Below, piece by piece: positions 32,761-45,541 of a stretch of 64,000 nt of DNA. The stretch spans positions 3,307,265 to 3,371,264 of the forward strand of contig CM048840.1 of assembly GCA_026545765.1 (NCBI GenBank), written 5' to 3'. Origin of the DNA: Plantago major. Lineage: Eukaryota > Streptophyta > Magnoliopsida > Lamiales > Plantaginaceae. The position numbers and the translations under genes are program-made. Numbering within the stretch: the first letter of the stretch is position 1; each line of letters starts with the position of its first letter. The notes beneath the pieces are model-generated. The model did no database searches. It saw only the letters and a list, made by a program, of their open reading frames with translations, and had not been told where the DNA came from.

Positions 32761-33364
32761 GAGCTGAAAATCTAAGAATTGGACATGTGAAATTGATTGT
32801 ATTTTAACGTTCAAATGTTGAAGTTGACCTCAGTTAGAAATTGGGACATTTTTGCAATTGAAAGAATGTCAATGGATATTATTTGTACTTTTTCTTAATG
32901 TAATGTAATGGGTGTTCATTAGAGACTTAATTGTTCATATTTTGGGTTGCAATTTATCTGCTTTGTTATTGTTTGTTAACAATAATAATAATATGGGCAT
33001 AAATGTCTTTTCAGGCATTAATTCTAGTTTTGGTCGAGTTTGTGTGGACTAAAATGTAATTTTGTTTTTATCGTTAATTGTCATCTATTTTTACTAATGT
33101 GTAATTACAAAATCTAACATGGTGCAAGAATGAAATTTTAACAATTAATTTGTATATCTTTGCATAATTAATAATGATTTTGATCAATGTCACATAAACC
33201 ATTTTTGCACCAGCTCCATTGGTTTGGATTTACCATAATAATAAAATAAATTATTTACCATCGAGTATCTATAATTCTAATGGATACTAAATGATGTATG
33301 CCGAATATTTTTTTAAACGAAATATGTGAAAGATACATAAAATTGAGTGTAGAGGTTTAAAAAA
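32761..33364. other. AT-rich spacer between two Helitron pieces
   Basis: No gene or clear repeat. It may contain the upstream part of the Helitron gene, but no coding similarity is visible on the minus strand before the ATG at 32758. Confidence 0.4.
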
Positions 33365-33600
33365 ATGCACCCAAGAGCAATGATCATGTTGTCAATTCTC
33401 TGTTCAACGTCATATATGTACCGTTGGCAAAATTTTGGAGTTTGTACTTTGTTGGGCAACAATGTTCCAATTTTGTATCATTTTATCCATCTATCTTAAA
33501 GCAATAAGTACATTTTCATTTATTGATTTACTTGTCTATTTTCAACCCATTGAAGTAAATGCGAAGATGTTGTTATATGCACTAATAATAGAAGAATTAT
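33365..33600 (-). mobile_element. Second, more decayed Helitron fragment
   Basis: The minus strand resembles the segment at 32199-32420 of the neighbouring Helitron. 'NIFAFTSMG' and 'YCFKIDG' correspond to 'MMFSFTSMGG' and 'YCFKMGG', and the GAGCAATGATC..GTT landmarks align at the DNA level. It is a separate, more diverged copy or an old duplication. From 33601 to 34570 the DNA is AT-rich with nothing recognisable. Confidence 0.6.
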
Positions 33601-34570
33601 ATAAACTGAGTACTTACTGGATAAACAACTAATACTTGTAGAACATATTTCCAAATTAGTATAGTTCAAAACAATGATCATGACAAGATCAAAAAAATAA
33701 AATTAGAGCATAGCGACTACTAATGGACAAAATTCTTCATTAAATGCCTCGATTTCTTCTATAATGTAAAGAAAAAGACGCAAATCTATAATCTGCAGAC
33801 CTAGGAGATTTAATCACCAAAGAGAAATCCACTTTAGTTAATTACTACATGTTGCCATTCAAAATTTCGAACCACTCCAGTTGCTAATTTGTCAGTCAAA
33901 CTTTTCACACCTTTTAATTAAAGGAACCATAAGACACAAATTTTGACACCAAGCAATAATCTTGGCCATTGATACCTAGCAACAACACCAATACCACCCC
34001 TATGTTGACTCTACTTGTCTGTAGCATCAAAATTAACTAAAATGATACCAAGATCAAGAAATAACCAAGGTGCTGCCACAATTGACTATGCAGCACATAA
34101 AGATCTTTTACTGACTATATCTATTTCATCCTTAAAATAGTGCATTAATAATCCAATAAAGTAAATTTTCAAAATCATAACAAACTCAATATATACAAAG
34201 TGAAATTTATATTCAAAATGTTCCATGTAGTAAATATATAAGATAGAAGGTAATATTTGAATAAATAATGAGTAAAAAGTAGAAAATGTGTTAGAATTCA
34301 TGTAAATGTTGATAAGATGATGGTTTGTATTTAATCCAATGCGTAACTTTATTGGTCATTTTTAATGTATCCATTCGTAATTATATACCTAAATAAATAT
34401 TGATTTCTTTGATAACTGGAGAAGTATTGAGTATTTAATAAATGCTCTACTTTTAAATTTTCATTATTTCAATTTATGTTATTTAATAAAAATAATATTT
34501 TAATAAATAAATACTTTAATTAATTAATAAAATATTCAAGTTTGATGCCTATGGATTCGTCTTGTCACGG

Positions 34571-34698
<128 letters not shown>

Positions 34699-35057
34699 TA
34701 AAATATTTTTAGGAATTTTGTAAATAAATATATATGAGATTAAATAATAATTATGTATTGAAATAACATACTAAAAATAAATAATTAGAATATGACTACA
34801 TCTTAACAACTTAAAATGTTCCACTTTCAATATACCAAATTTAAAATTATAATAACCAATCAAAATCCTTCATATTTCCACATAATTGATGATGTGTAAT
34901 GCATGAGAATGCTTCAAATTTTTTTCTTTTAATGTATAGATAGATACATGAATCTTTAATATTGGTCAACGATTTTAGGGGTGGATGTAATGTTCAAACA
35001 GCGGGTATGAATCTGTAATTGAACATTAATCTTGCAGGGATCTATATGTAAATTACC

Positions 35058-35113
<56 letters not shown>
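35058..35113. repeat. TTA trinucleotide microsatellite
   Basis: About 18 TTA repeats, 30 bp before the left end of MITE copy 1. Confidence 0.95.
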
Positions 35114-35116
<3 letters not shown>

Positions 35117-35144
35117 TTTAGTGATGGTTTAGTTATGACAAGCA

Positions 35145-35904
35145 GCCTGCTCTTTTCAAATCAAATTTCATCGAATCGAATCAATCGAATGGAATCGAAT
35201 CGAATCGAATCAAATCAAACTAATCGAATCGAATCGAATCGAATCAAGAAATTATTGTAATAATAATAACAATTATATGATGGTATATATAATCACAATT
35301 AAAAAATATATTATTTTGTCATCTTTCTCACATTCTTCCTACTTTTTTCTCGCTATTTTACATTTTATTTATTATCAGATAACAAACTTTAAAACCAATG
35401 GCGTGGAAGGTCTTTTATACGATCGCTCAAATGGAAGACACATATCAAATATACGTGATTGTTGCTACCTTCACTGCATAATTTTATGCGTGTAAACTTG
35501 AAATACCAGCCAAATATGATATCAATGTCCGTGGAGTGGATAATGATTTATCGAGCAAACGAAAGAAACGATGAGCAGGGTGCATGAGATGACATTGAGA
35601 ATTTGTGGCTCTATTCCGCAATATAGAGCAGGAAGATAATATAGAGGAATAAATGCCATTTTTCAATATTTGTGATATATAATATTATTTTTATTAAGTT
35701 TGGTCCGATTTTTGGTTTGGTTTAACTTGTTTTAGTTTTTGAACACGTAGATTTTTGTTGTTAAATCAGAATTATACTCTTTATTTCATTGATTTACTAA
35801 AAGTCGTATTGAAAAGAAAGAAAAAAGTTGAAAATAACTCAATTGGATAAATTTTTTATTTTCCTGCATAAAAGACGGTGTGTAAATAAATGATAAAATA
35901 ATAT

Positions 35905-35944
<40 letters not shown>

Positions 35945-36049
35945 AACAATAATAATAATAATATGAATTTAATGAATCTGGTGGTGAAGGCAATTTGAAT
36001 TAGGCTGAGCGAACGGGCAATCGAACGAGTTTTCAGTCGAAAAGAAGCC
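35145..36049 (+). mobile_element. Pentamer-ended MITE, copy 1 (upstream of SECA1)
   Basis: The interior matches copies 2 and 3 (ATTATATGATGGTATATATA, then CTTTCTCACATTCTTCCTAC). The left end carries (GAATC)n repeats. The right end reads GAAAAGAAGCC followed by TTA, the inverse of the family terminus GGCTTCTTTTC. The left boundary is approximate and no matching left triplet was found. It ends 129 bp before the SECA1 start codon, so it overlaps or borders that gene's promoter and leader. Confidence 0.75.
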
Positions 36050-36178
36050 TTAGTAACCGTGGCTGGATGGCTGTCTTATCCTCTCTCTGATCTTTCCTTT
36101 CCGGCTTCTTCCTCTTCCATTTCACCTCTTCTCTGCAAACAAAACAAAACAAATCAAATTTGTTGCAGTGAGTGAACG

Positions 36179-39100
36179 ATGAGCAGTATGGCACTTGGGC
36201 AGCGAACCGAGTGTCCTTCACTGGCCACACAACGTGCCCGTTGTTTCGGAACAATCAACTCAGCTCCCAAACTCACTACACGACTTGCCTTCTCTTCTCC
36301 AATCATCAGAATTCCTCACCAGCAACAGAAGCCACACAGAACGAAGAGGAGCACAAACTCTCTAGTCGTGTCTGCCGCATTGGGCGGATTACTTGGCGGA
36401 ATTTTCGGTACCGGTACCGATTACGGCGAGTCTACTAGGCAGCAGTATGCCAACACGGTGGCAGTTATCAATCAGATGGAACCTGAAATCTCATCACTCT
36501 CCGATTCGGAGCTTCGAGATAAGACTTCTGCTCTGCAGAAACGTGCTCAATCTGCTGTTGCTAGTGGCCAATCGCTCGATTCCCTTCTACCTGTATGATG
36601 AATTGCCTCACTGACTACTTGCCTTCATTTTGCTCTTAGTTTGTTTGTTTTCATTCTAATTTAGGTTATGTATATAGGAAGCTTTCGCTATCGTGAGAGA
36701 GGCTTCTAAGAGAGTTCTAGGCCTTCGTCCTTTCGATGTTCAATTGATAGGTAATAATCGATTAGTAGGAGTAATTCTATGTCTGTCTGTCTGTCTATTA
36801 GTTGCACATTTCTATTCATACATATTCAATTGATAGGTGCTGATACTAACAAGTTGTTGATTGTTTGTTTGTTTGTTTGTTGCATAGGTGGTATGGTACT
36901 CCACAAAGGAGAAATTGCGGAAATGAAGACGGGAGAAGGGAAGACACTTGTTGCCATACTGCCTGCATTTCTAAATGCGTTGGCTGGGAAAGGAGTTCAC
37001 GTTGTTACTGTTAATGACTATCTGGCCCGACGAGACTGTGAGTGGGTTGGTCAGGTTCCTCGGTTTCTAGGATTGAAGGTTGGCTTAATTCAGCGTACGT
37101 GTCATCTTAATTGTCACTACTCGATGGTATTACCTCAAGGAAGCTGTCATTTACATTCAACATGATATGACGCAGTATAATTATTTAAGATAAACTGCCT
37201 GAAACCACACCAATTTTGATGTGGTAGCTCTTGTTCCTGATTCTCATGTTCCAGCATCCTCTTCTTTGTATTTCATACTATCATTCAACTCGATCTTTGA
37301 TGTGACATAGTTTTTATATTATTCTGAGGATAGAATTGTATATCCACCTTCTGGCATTTTGTTTAACAATTGCAGAAAATATGACAAGCGAGGAAAGAAG
37401 GGAGAACTATCTATGTGACATCACATATGTGACGAATAGTGAGCTCGGATTTGATTTCTTGAGAGACAATCTTGCCACGGAAAGTAACTCCTTTTCTTTT
37501 TTTTATATTTGTGTGTCTTTCTTCTTTTCTTGTGATGCATGGATGTTTGAGATTGCCTTTTTGTCTTTTTTTTTTTTTTTCATCTTGCAGGATGTTAAAG
37601 AGCTTGTTCTGAGAGGCTTCCAATACTGTGTGATTGATGAGGTCGATTCCATTCTCATTGATGAAGCAAGGACTCCTCTCATCATATCAGGACCTGCTGA
37701 GAAACCAAGTGATCGTTACTATAAAGCTGCTAAGATTGCAACAGCTTACGAGCGAGATATACATTACACTGTAAGAATTTCTGTACTAAGGATATTTTTC
37801 TCTAAAGATTAACTCAGTCATCTATAAAAGAACTTTTCTATCGTACTATCTGCTTGTAAGTGCTTTGTACTATACATAACATGATGAACTAAACCATCTT
37901 GGGTTGCTATGAGTGTGGACAAGAAACTTTACCACAGATTGTTTTATTATTATATCGGTCTGTCATAAAGCTCATACCTGGATTAGTATGCACTCCCCTG
38001 TTGGGTACATATAGAAGCAAAACTTATTTTATTCATATTTTTTTAATCACTAACACATTCTGTAACTTGTGCAGGTTGATGAGAAACAAAAGAATGTTTT
38101 ACTCACCGAACAGGGTTATGCAGATGCTGAGGAAATTCTTGATGTTAAGGATCTGTATGATCCAAGAGAGCAGTGGGCATCATATATACTCAATGCAATA
38201 AAGGCTAAAGAACTTTTTCTTAAAGACGTGAATTATATTATCAGAGGGAAGGAGGTTCTTATAGTGGATGAGTTTACTGGCCGTGTAATGCAGGTATTTT
38301 TCTACCCAAATTTTGAATAATGGTAGAACAGTACATGTCTCTGTCTCTCCCTTATAAAAATTGCATTTATTTCTTCCTAATAAGGTCCTTAAAATGCAAA
38401 GTCAAATCTATACATGCACATTCTCAATATCTGCTTCCAGATATGTCCTCTCCTTGCCTATCTATGTACTTTATACCCCACCATCCTGTATTCCTTTAGC
38501 TATATGTGCACCTACGCCTGCATGGCAATGGTGCAACTGGTATGAGATTTTTAAGAATTTTATATTTTCTGCTTCAGTATCTTTTATGAATCTGTTTACA
38601 TAAAAATAGAATGAAGTAGAAAATTGTTGGTTTCTTATGATCTTCTTCATTGATATCCCACTTTCACATCCGAGTTAAGGACATAGAAAAGTTATCTATT
38701 TCAGCATAGGGACTCCTCATAAAAGGGTCTACCTCAGCATTCTGAACATTTTAGTTCAATGTAATTTGAGTTATCATCTTTCTTGCTGCTTTTGCAGTAG
38801 ATATTGTATGGACATATTGGGCATGCTTATTGTTACTCTTTATCCAGTTTCTTCATCATGTCATGATAATATGAAATATCCTACATGGCCTGTGGCCTGT
38901 GCAATGATTTTGGGCTCCAAATATAAGGTGACAAACACTTTCTCTGAAAACGCTTTCTAAAGAAATGAGAATCCAACCGGATTAGCTGCTTTATACTGAA
39001 TTTATTTGACTTGAAACCCTCTTATATTTGTTAACGGGTCACTTTAAGATAGAGATGCTTATGTATATACTACAATGGAGCTGTTATTATTATTTTATTT

Positions 39101-40637
39101 TTGCTGAAACTGATGACTGAAATATGTGTATTCTAAGCTCATTAGAACAAGAATTGCCTCTGCAAGCAGGATTTGTACACCCCTTCTCTATTTCCTCTCT
39201 TCATACTTACAACATACTATTAATAGTTCATTCGTATAAATTGAGTTTGCTTCGTCTCTATCTTTCAGTTCTGAACATGGGTAGTATCTTAGTTTTGACT
39301 ACATATTTTTCTTGGTTTGAGAATTAATTTTAACTTTTTAAGAATTGAATGCACGCAGGGAAGACGCTGGAGTGATGGGCTTCACCAGGCAGTTGAAGCA
39401 AAAGAAGGAGTGCCCATACAAAATGAAACTGTGACCTTAGCTTCAATCAGCTACCAGAACTTCTTTCTCCAGGTTGGTGTATTCTCTTTGCGAATTTGGC
39501 ACTGTTAGTGATTCATGTGCCTGTGAGCGGACACTTTCTCGCTAATGGAACCCGGTTTTTAACAATTCTGTTGAATATTTGATGTAGTTTCCAAAACTTT
39601 GTGGCATGACTGGCACTGCTGCTACAGAGAAAGCAGAATTTGAGAGCATATACAAGCTCAAAGTTACAATTGTCCCCACAAACAAGGCTATGATAAGAAA
39701 GGTTATTTTTAGTATGAATGCTGGACAAGTTGATGTTTCTTTCTATTCTCTGTTTGAGTGTTCTGAGAGTTGGATTGATCAACACTCTGTTGTGCAATTT
39801 TAGTATAGTGGAATGTTGTGGAGATCTCAGAGTTGTTTTATTACCCTTCCAAAGTTAGACTTTTAACTGGTCCCCGCTAAATATCTTTTTGTTCTGCCCT
39901 CTATTTCCATAGGATGATTCCGATGTAGTATTCAGGGCAGCTACAGGGAAATGGCGGGCAGTGGTAGTGGAGATATCTCGATTGAACAAAACAGGACGAC
40001 CAGTGCTTGTTGGGACAACTAGTGTTGAGCAGAGTGATGCATTGTCTGGACAGCTTCGTGAAGCTGGAATACCCCATGAGGTTGTTATAATTACCTGGTG
40101 ACTTATTTTGAATATGTTTGAAGGCTATGGTGTTTGATTTTTTTCTTCATATTTGAAGGTTTTAAATGCAAAACCAGAAAATGTTGAAAGAGAAGCCGAG
40201 ATTGTGGCTCAGAGTGGTCGTAGTGGGGCAGTCACAATTGCAACTAACATGGCTGGTCGTGGGACTGACATAATCCTTGGTGGTAATGCAGAATTTATGG
40301 CAAGATTGAAGTTACGTGAGATGTTGATGCCAAGGTATTTTCTCAACATTATTCAATACCCGGAAACTAAATAATTTGTTTGTGCCGGTGCAAATTATTG
40401 CTGTTTTGGAATATTCATGCAGACAGATAGAAAGCTACATTGTATCGAGTGATAAAGAATCTGTCACTTGAAATTATAACATGCAAATTTAACAATTGTA
40501 AGGTTGTGTGTGTTTGCAAGCTTTTAGAAAATGACACCCTATTAAGGCTCTGTTCTCTTCAACTGAAAACTCATTCAGTTCAGTTCAGTTCCAATCAGTT
40601 CAGTTCAGCTCGTCTTCAGTTCAATTCATTAAATTCA

Positions 40638-40692
<55 letters not shown>

Positions 40693-40705
40693 GTTAGTGT
40701 TGTTG

Positions 40706-40737
<32 letters not shown>

Positions 40738-43700
40738 TTATCATTTATTTGCACACCCGATCTTTTGTACGAGGAAAATAAGAAAATTTATCCAATTGAG
40801 TTATTTTCAACTTTTTTTCTTTCTTTCTTTTTAATACGACTTTTAGTAGATCAATGAAATAAAGAGTATAGTTACAATTTGAATTACCCTTATTTTCTAC
40901 CGTAAAATGTGAGTTAAGATAAGAAACTACAGGAACCTGAGAGTACCATACAATCTAGTTCACATACTCTGTACGTACATCTCTAACAAATATACTTAAT
41001 TTCTTTTCATAAAAGTTGAAATATGAGTATTGGGACATGAAAGTTGAAGAAGCAGTTTGGAAAATGGAACAAGGCTGGAGGTTCTGGACAAGAAAGAGTG
41101 TTGATGTAAAGTTGTTGGCACGAGCTTGTGCATGGTTTATGGACTAGTGATTTTGGTTAAGCTTTTAATTATTTTATTTGCTGAACATTATCCATGCTCT
41201 TGTAAACGTTTTCAAGTTGTAATAAATTTCACCGATTCAAAAAAAAAACTAGATAAAGACAGTTTGTACGACGATTAAAATTCGGTTTTAATCAAGTTAT
41301 CATTCTCATATTGTTTTCACGCGGTTGGTTTTAAAGTTTGTTATACAATAATAAATAAAAAGGTAAAGTGACAGAAAAAGAGTAGGAAGAATGTGAGAAA
41401 GATGACAAAAATAATATGTTTTTTTTATTGTGATTATATATACCATCATATAATTGTTATTATTATTACAAAATAATTTCTTCAGTTCGTTTCAGTTTCA
41501 GTTCAGTTCCATTCAGTTCAGTTCAGTTCAGAAAATTGCAGTTGAAGAGAACAGAGCCTAAGACTAGATTAGAAACCAAACTTGCAGATTTAGGTCCTAT
41601 ATTGTGGAAATGAGAAATTTCGGCAATTCCGTGTTGGCAGCTTGCTGTGATGGCTGCTAGAACTATTAACATGTGCAAGATATTGACTGCCATGTACATA
41701 GGTTACATTATTTATAAGTGCTGAAACTGATGCAGGGTTGTTAAGCCAGTTGAAGGGGTATTTGTTTCAGTAAAGAAACCTCCTCCGCAGAAGACCTGGA
41801 AGGTTAGATATATTCCTTTCCTCCAACCTTTTTCTAGTCTGTTTTAGCATGCAGTCTCAGAACATTGATGTCATAGCTTCATATTTTCAGGTGACTGAGA
41901 GCCTCTTTCCGTGCACACTATCAAAGGAGAAAACAAAATTAGCTGAGGAAGCAGTACAGTTGGCAACCAAAACATGGGGTCAGAAGTCATTGACAGAGCT
42001 TGAAGCAGAAGAGCGGTTGTCATATTCTTGTGAAAAGGCAAGTATTTTCAGCTGAAGAATTGCTTGACAGCAGATGTATGATAGGTTTGGTAGAACATTT
42101 ATATTTTTGCTATTGCAGTTCTTCCTAACTAATGTGTGCAAAACGGAAACATCTAGGGTCCGGTACAAGATGAAGTTATTTCAAAGCTGCGCAGTGCATT
42201 TCTGGAAATTGTTAAAGAATATAAGATTTACACAGAGGCAGAAAGAGAGAAGGTAATTGACGTCCCTATCATTCCCTAGAAGCAGGGTAATTGATACCTA
42301 TGAGCATTATGGGTTACTGTCCTCTAAACAGATCCCTACTTCAAATCCCATCTCTTTCTAATATTCTATAAATGTCTGAGATTAAATGGACTACATGATC
42401 AATACTGCATTCTCTTTATAAATGTAAGACAGAAACTCACAATCAATTTAAAAAAGACACGTTCTTTAAATATGTCCTTCCTGTTAGCACTCCACTGTTT
42501 CCCACTTGCCTACGTGCACCTAGGAAGTTCTTTCTTTTCCTGCAATCATCTTATAATGCTTTCTTTTTTATTTGGTTATGGCAGGTTGTATTTGCTGGCG
42601 GACTTCATGTCGTGGGTACAGAACGTCATGAATCACGTCGCATTGACAATCAGGTAATTATTTGACACTTGGACTTTGGGTCATATTAGGACACTGCATA
42701 TGCTACATTTTTTCCCTCTTTCTTATTCCTTTTCTGTGTATATGTTATATGTGAGCAGCTGCGAGGCCGTAGTGGCAGACAAGGGGACCCTGGAAGTTCT
42801 AGGTTCTTTCTCAGTCTTGAAGACAACATTTTCCGTATTTTTGGCGGAGACCGAATTCAGGTTTCATTTCTTCTGATTATTTGTTCCAGATAGCTAGGAT
42901 ACAATTCTCTAGATGTTAATACATACCTCGGTAAAATGTTTAGGGTTTGATGAGAGCTTTTAGAGTCGAAGACTTACCGATTGAATCCAAGATGCTGACA
43001 AAAGCACTGGATGAAGCCCAGAGAAAAGTGGAGAACTACTTTTTTGACATTCGAAAGCAGTTATTTGAATTCGATGAGGTTTTGAACAGCCAGAGAGATA
43101 GGGTATACACCGAGAGGAGGCGGGCCTTAGAAGCTGATGATCTTCAATCTCTTCTTCTTGAGTATGCTGAATTAACAGTGGACGATATACTGGAGGTAAA
43201 AATCTATTTGACATTTTGACTCTGTCTTATCTTATGCTCTATATGCAACCACTATAATGTCTGTTTTTTCAATTGTGTTACAGGCAAATATTGGCTCTGA
43301 TGCTCCTCGAGAAAGCTGGGATTTTGAAAAGCTTATAGCAAAACTTCAACAGTAAGTCAAATATGTCACTCCTGCAATTGTATAGCCTAAATCAAATGCA
43401 TTCATTTAGATGTTCGGTACACCCTCTTGCGTACAATCCCCATTAAATATTTATCGCTCTTATCGGTGCATATCCTGATATTGTGATAATGTTTGCTTTG
43501 GGATTAGCAGATTTAGATATCTGAAGGTAATTTTTGTTTGATCGGACTTCCGGTTTTGTAGTGTAGGTTTAATATAGTTTTTTATGCGAATGATTAATGC
43601 GTACAGTAATTTAATTTGGATGATCTAGTCTCACTTGCCTCCAAGCAACCTGTATATGTTAAAACATGTTACTTTTGCTACTTTTGTTTGCTGTTAACAA

Positions 43701-44758
43701 CTAGAGCACCAATACATGATCAAATCCAAAAGGTAGTTTGAATTTTTACTTCCATTTAGCAGTCCCTAGGGAATTTCTTGAAAAGATTTCACGATTCTTG
43801 GGTCGCTGAATTATTGGTTTTCCTGTTTTGCTGTGTAAGACTGTTTTCTGTCATGTAAACTTTCAGGAGAGCTGTTCCTTCATTATTCAAACTCTTGTTT
43901 ACCCTTGAAAAAAGTATTTAAAACTGCTTTGGTTTGTAGGTATTGCTATCTTTTGAATGATCTGACCCCTGATTTGCTGCAAAATAAGTGCACCACCTAT
44001 GAAGAATTAAGAAAGTACCTTCGCCAACGTGGGTGTGAGGCCTATCTGCAGAAACGAGTGAGTTGTTTGTAGTGAGTGTTATTCACTGCAAAACTTGTTC
44101 TTACTGCTGCTATTGCTTCCTCTCTTTTAATTTATAGGCTCTGCATATCTGCTTTACGTAATGCTATTCGAACCAGCAAGGCAGGAAGATCTGTGAAATG
44201 TTCAATAAGTTACCACATGAATGACATCTCTCTTTCAATTCTTGGTTCTGAATCATTTCCTTCCTCAAAATACAGGAAATAGTGGAGAAAGAGTCTCCAG
44301 GTCTGATGAAAGATGCAGAAAAGTTCCTGATATTGACCAACATAGATCGCTTATGGAAGGAACACTTGCAAGCTCTCAAGTTTGTTCAGCAGGCTGTTGG
44401 TTTGCGCGGGTATGCACAGAGAGATCCACTCATTGAATACAAACTTGAGGGCTATAATCTTTTCATTGAGATGATGGCCAGAATAAGAAGGAACGTTATA
44501 TATGCTATTTACCAGGTAACATTTGATTGACTAATTATCTTCTATGCCAATATTGTCTCCCCAATCCTCCATAGAGATTGTACAAGAGCTTCAACAATCA
44601 GTTTATGGACCAGTAAATGACATGCTATTATTTCTCACTTTTGACAGTTCCAACCTGTATTGATGCAACAAAACAATCAACAAGGGGACAAAGAAGTTAA
44701 GCTGGATACCCGTGAAAAGGGGAGCGATGCAGTTGGCGCTGCCATACGCTCTTCTTAA
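36179..44758 (+). CDS. SECA1: Chloroplast SecA preprotein translocase ATPase
   Basis: This is the ATPase motor that pushes precursor proteins through the thylakoid Sec channel. Twenty exons: 36179-36592, 36678-36750, 36888-37094, 37376-37479, 37591-37770, 38075-38293, 39359-39472, 39588-39701, 39913-40080, 40159-40334, 41736-41802, 41891-42037, 42157-42252, 42585-42653, 42759-42860, 42944-43195, 43284-43351, 43940-44057, 44276-44515, 44648-44758; 3,039 nt, 1,012 residues, close to the family's usual length. A Ser/Thr/Arg-rich transit peptide comes first, then [12 protein letters not shown]. Walker A (MKTGEGKT), [41 protein letters not shown] and [14 protein letters not shown] are all intact. 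Exon 4 ends in a GA donor where GT is expected, and exon 12 has a GC donor. MITE copy 3 fills most of intron 10. The ATG at 36179 is the only one giving a transit peptide in frame. Confidence 0.95.
40546..41558 (-). mobile_element. Pentamer-ended MITE, copy 3 (in SECA1 intron 10)
   Basis: Complete ends: GGCTCTGTTCTCTTCAAC at the left and its inverse at the right, flanked by TAA (40543-40545 and 41559-41561), giving 1,013 bp. It is inverted relative to copies 1 and 2. Its end arrays are CAGTT repeats on the plus strand, i.e. (GAACT)n in family orientation, instead of (GAATC)n. It contains a long ATT microsatellite (40639-40735). The TAA duplication and the GG.CTGTT end point to the PIF/Harbinger (Tourist-like) group. 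There is no transposase. Confidence 0.9.
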
Positions 44759-45541
44759 CCAGCTTTCTGGATAGCAGGCAAGCGAGACTTGTTTGTCACT
44801 AATTCAGAATTTTGATTCGGCACCACTATTTATGCTGTACATTGAGTAAAAAGTAAAAAGTTGAAAAGGTAGAAGAGATATATAGTATGGAACGTTTTAG
44901 CGCTGGTGACAGTATAATGTAAAAAGAGAAGGAAAAACAAATTAAAATATCAGAAAAGTTCTTTAGTTTTCTGTTTTAGTTGGCAAAATAAAATTCTAGA
45001 TTTACATCCAAGGAGAGAAGGTTATATAGGTTATCCCCTCACATCTATCACATTCGGCTCTTCATGTGGATCATGAACTGTCGGCATATACATATGGAAC
45101 CTGATACCATATTAAAATTGGGCCAAATGTGGAAGACTCATAGTATAAAGTACCCACTTTTTCTCTACTAGGCTAACAACATTTGATATAGTAGTTGTTT
45201 AAGTTAAAACCACAGATTAAGTTCACTACGAATCAAATAAAGACAAAAAAGATAGTAATAATTAGTTCTTGACAAAACAGGAGCTGAGGAAGCATAGCCA
45301 TTAATACCAAAGAACAAGCTGAAATTTGTTCTCCATTAGTTAATGAAAGCTATATATGATACATACAGTCAAGCTTCTCCTATCTTCTTGCCTATGGTAC
45401 AAACTCCTGACAAGGCCATAAATATGTATGCAGTAATGAACAAATGAATCTCATCTGTGATACTGATCAAACATCATACAAATGAACAGGCACAATATTC
45501 TCAAAGGTTGAGACTGGTAAGTACAACTCTTCTCTTCCACC
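44759..45541. other. Convergent 3' regions of SECA1 and the PAT gene
   Basis: No gene between the two stop codons. It must hold both 3' untranslated regions. AT-rich stretches near 44920-44990 could serve polyadenylation of SECA1. Confidence 0.6.

Noticed and set aside
35160-35250. GAATC repeats as a telomere-like or satellite array
   Set aside because: They are the end array of a MITE copy, confirmed by two other copies with target duplications.
37336-37812. Continuous 158-residue frame spanning SECA1 exons 4 and 5, as evidence of intron retention
   Set aside because: The intervening sequence is T-rich, ends in a good TTGCAG acceptor and encodes Phe/Ser runs absent from SecA, so it is an intron that happens to stay open.
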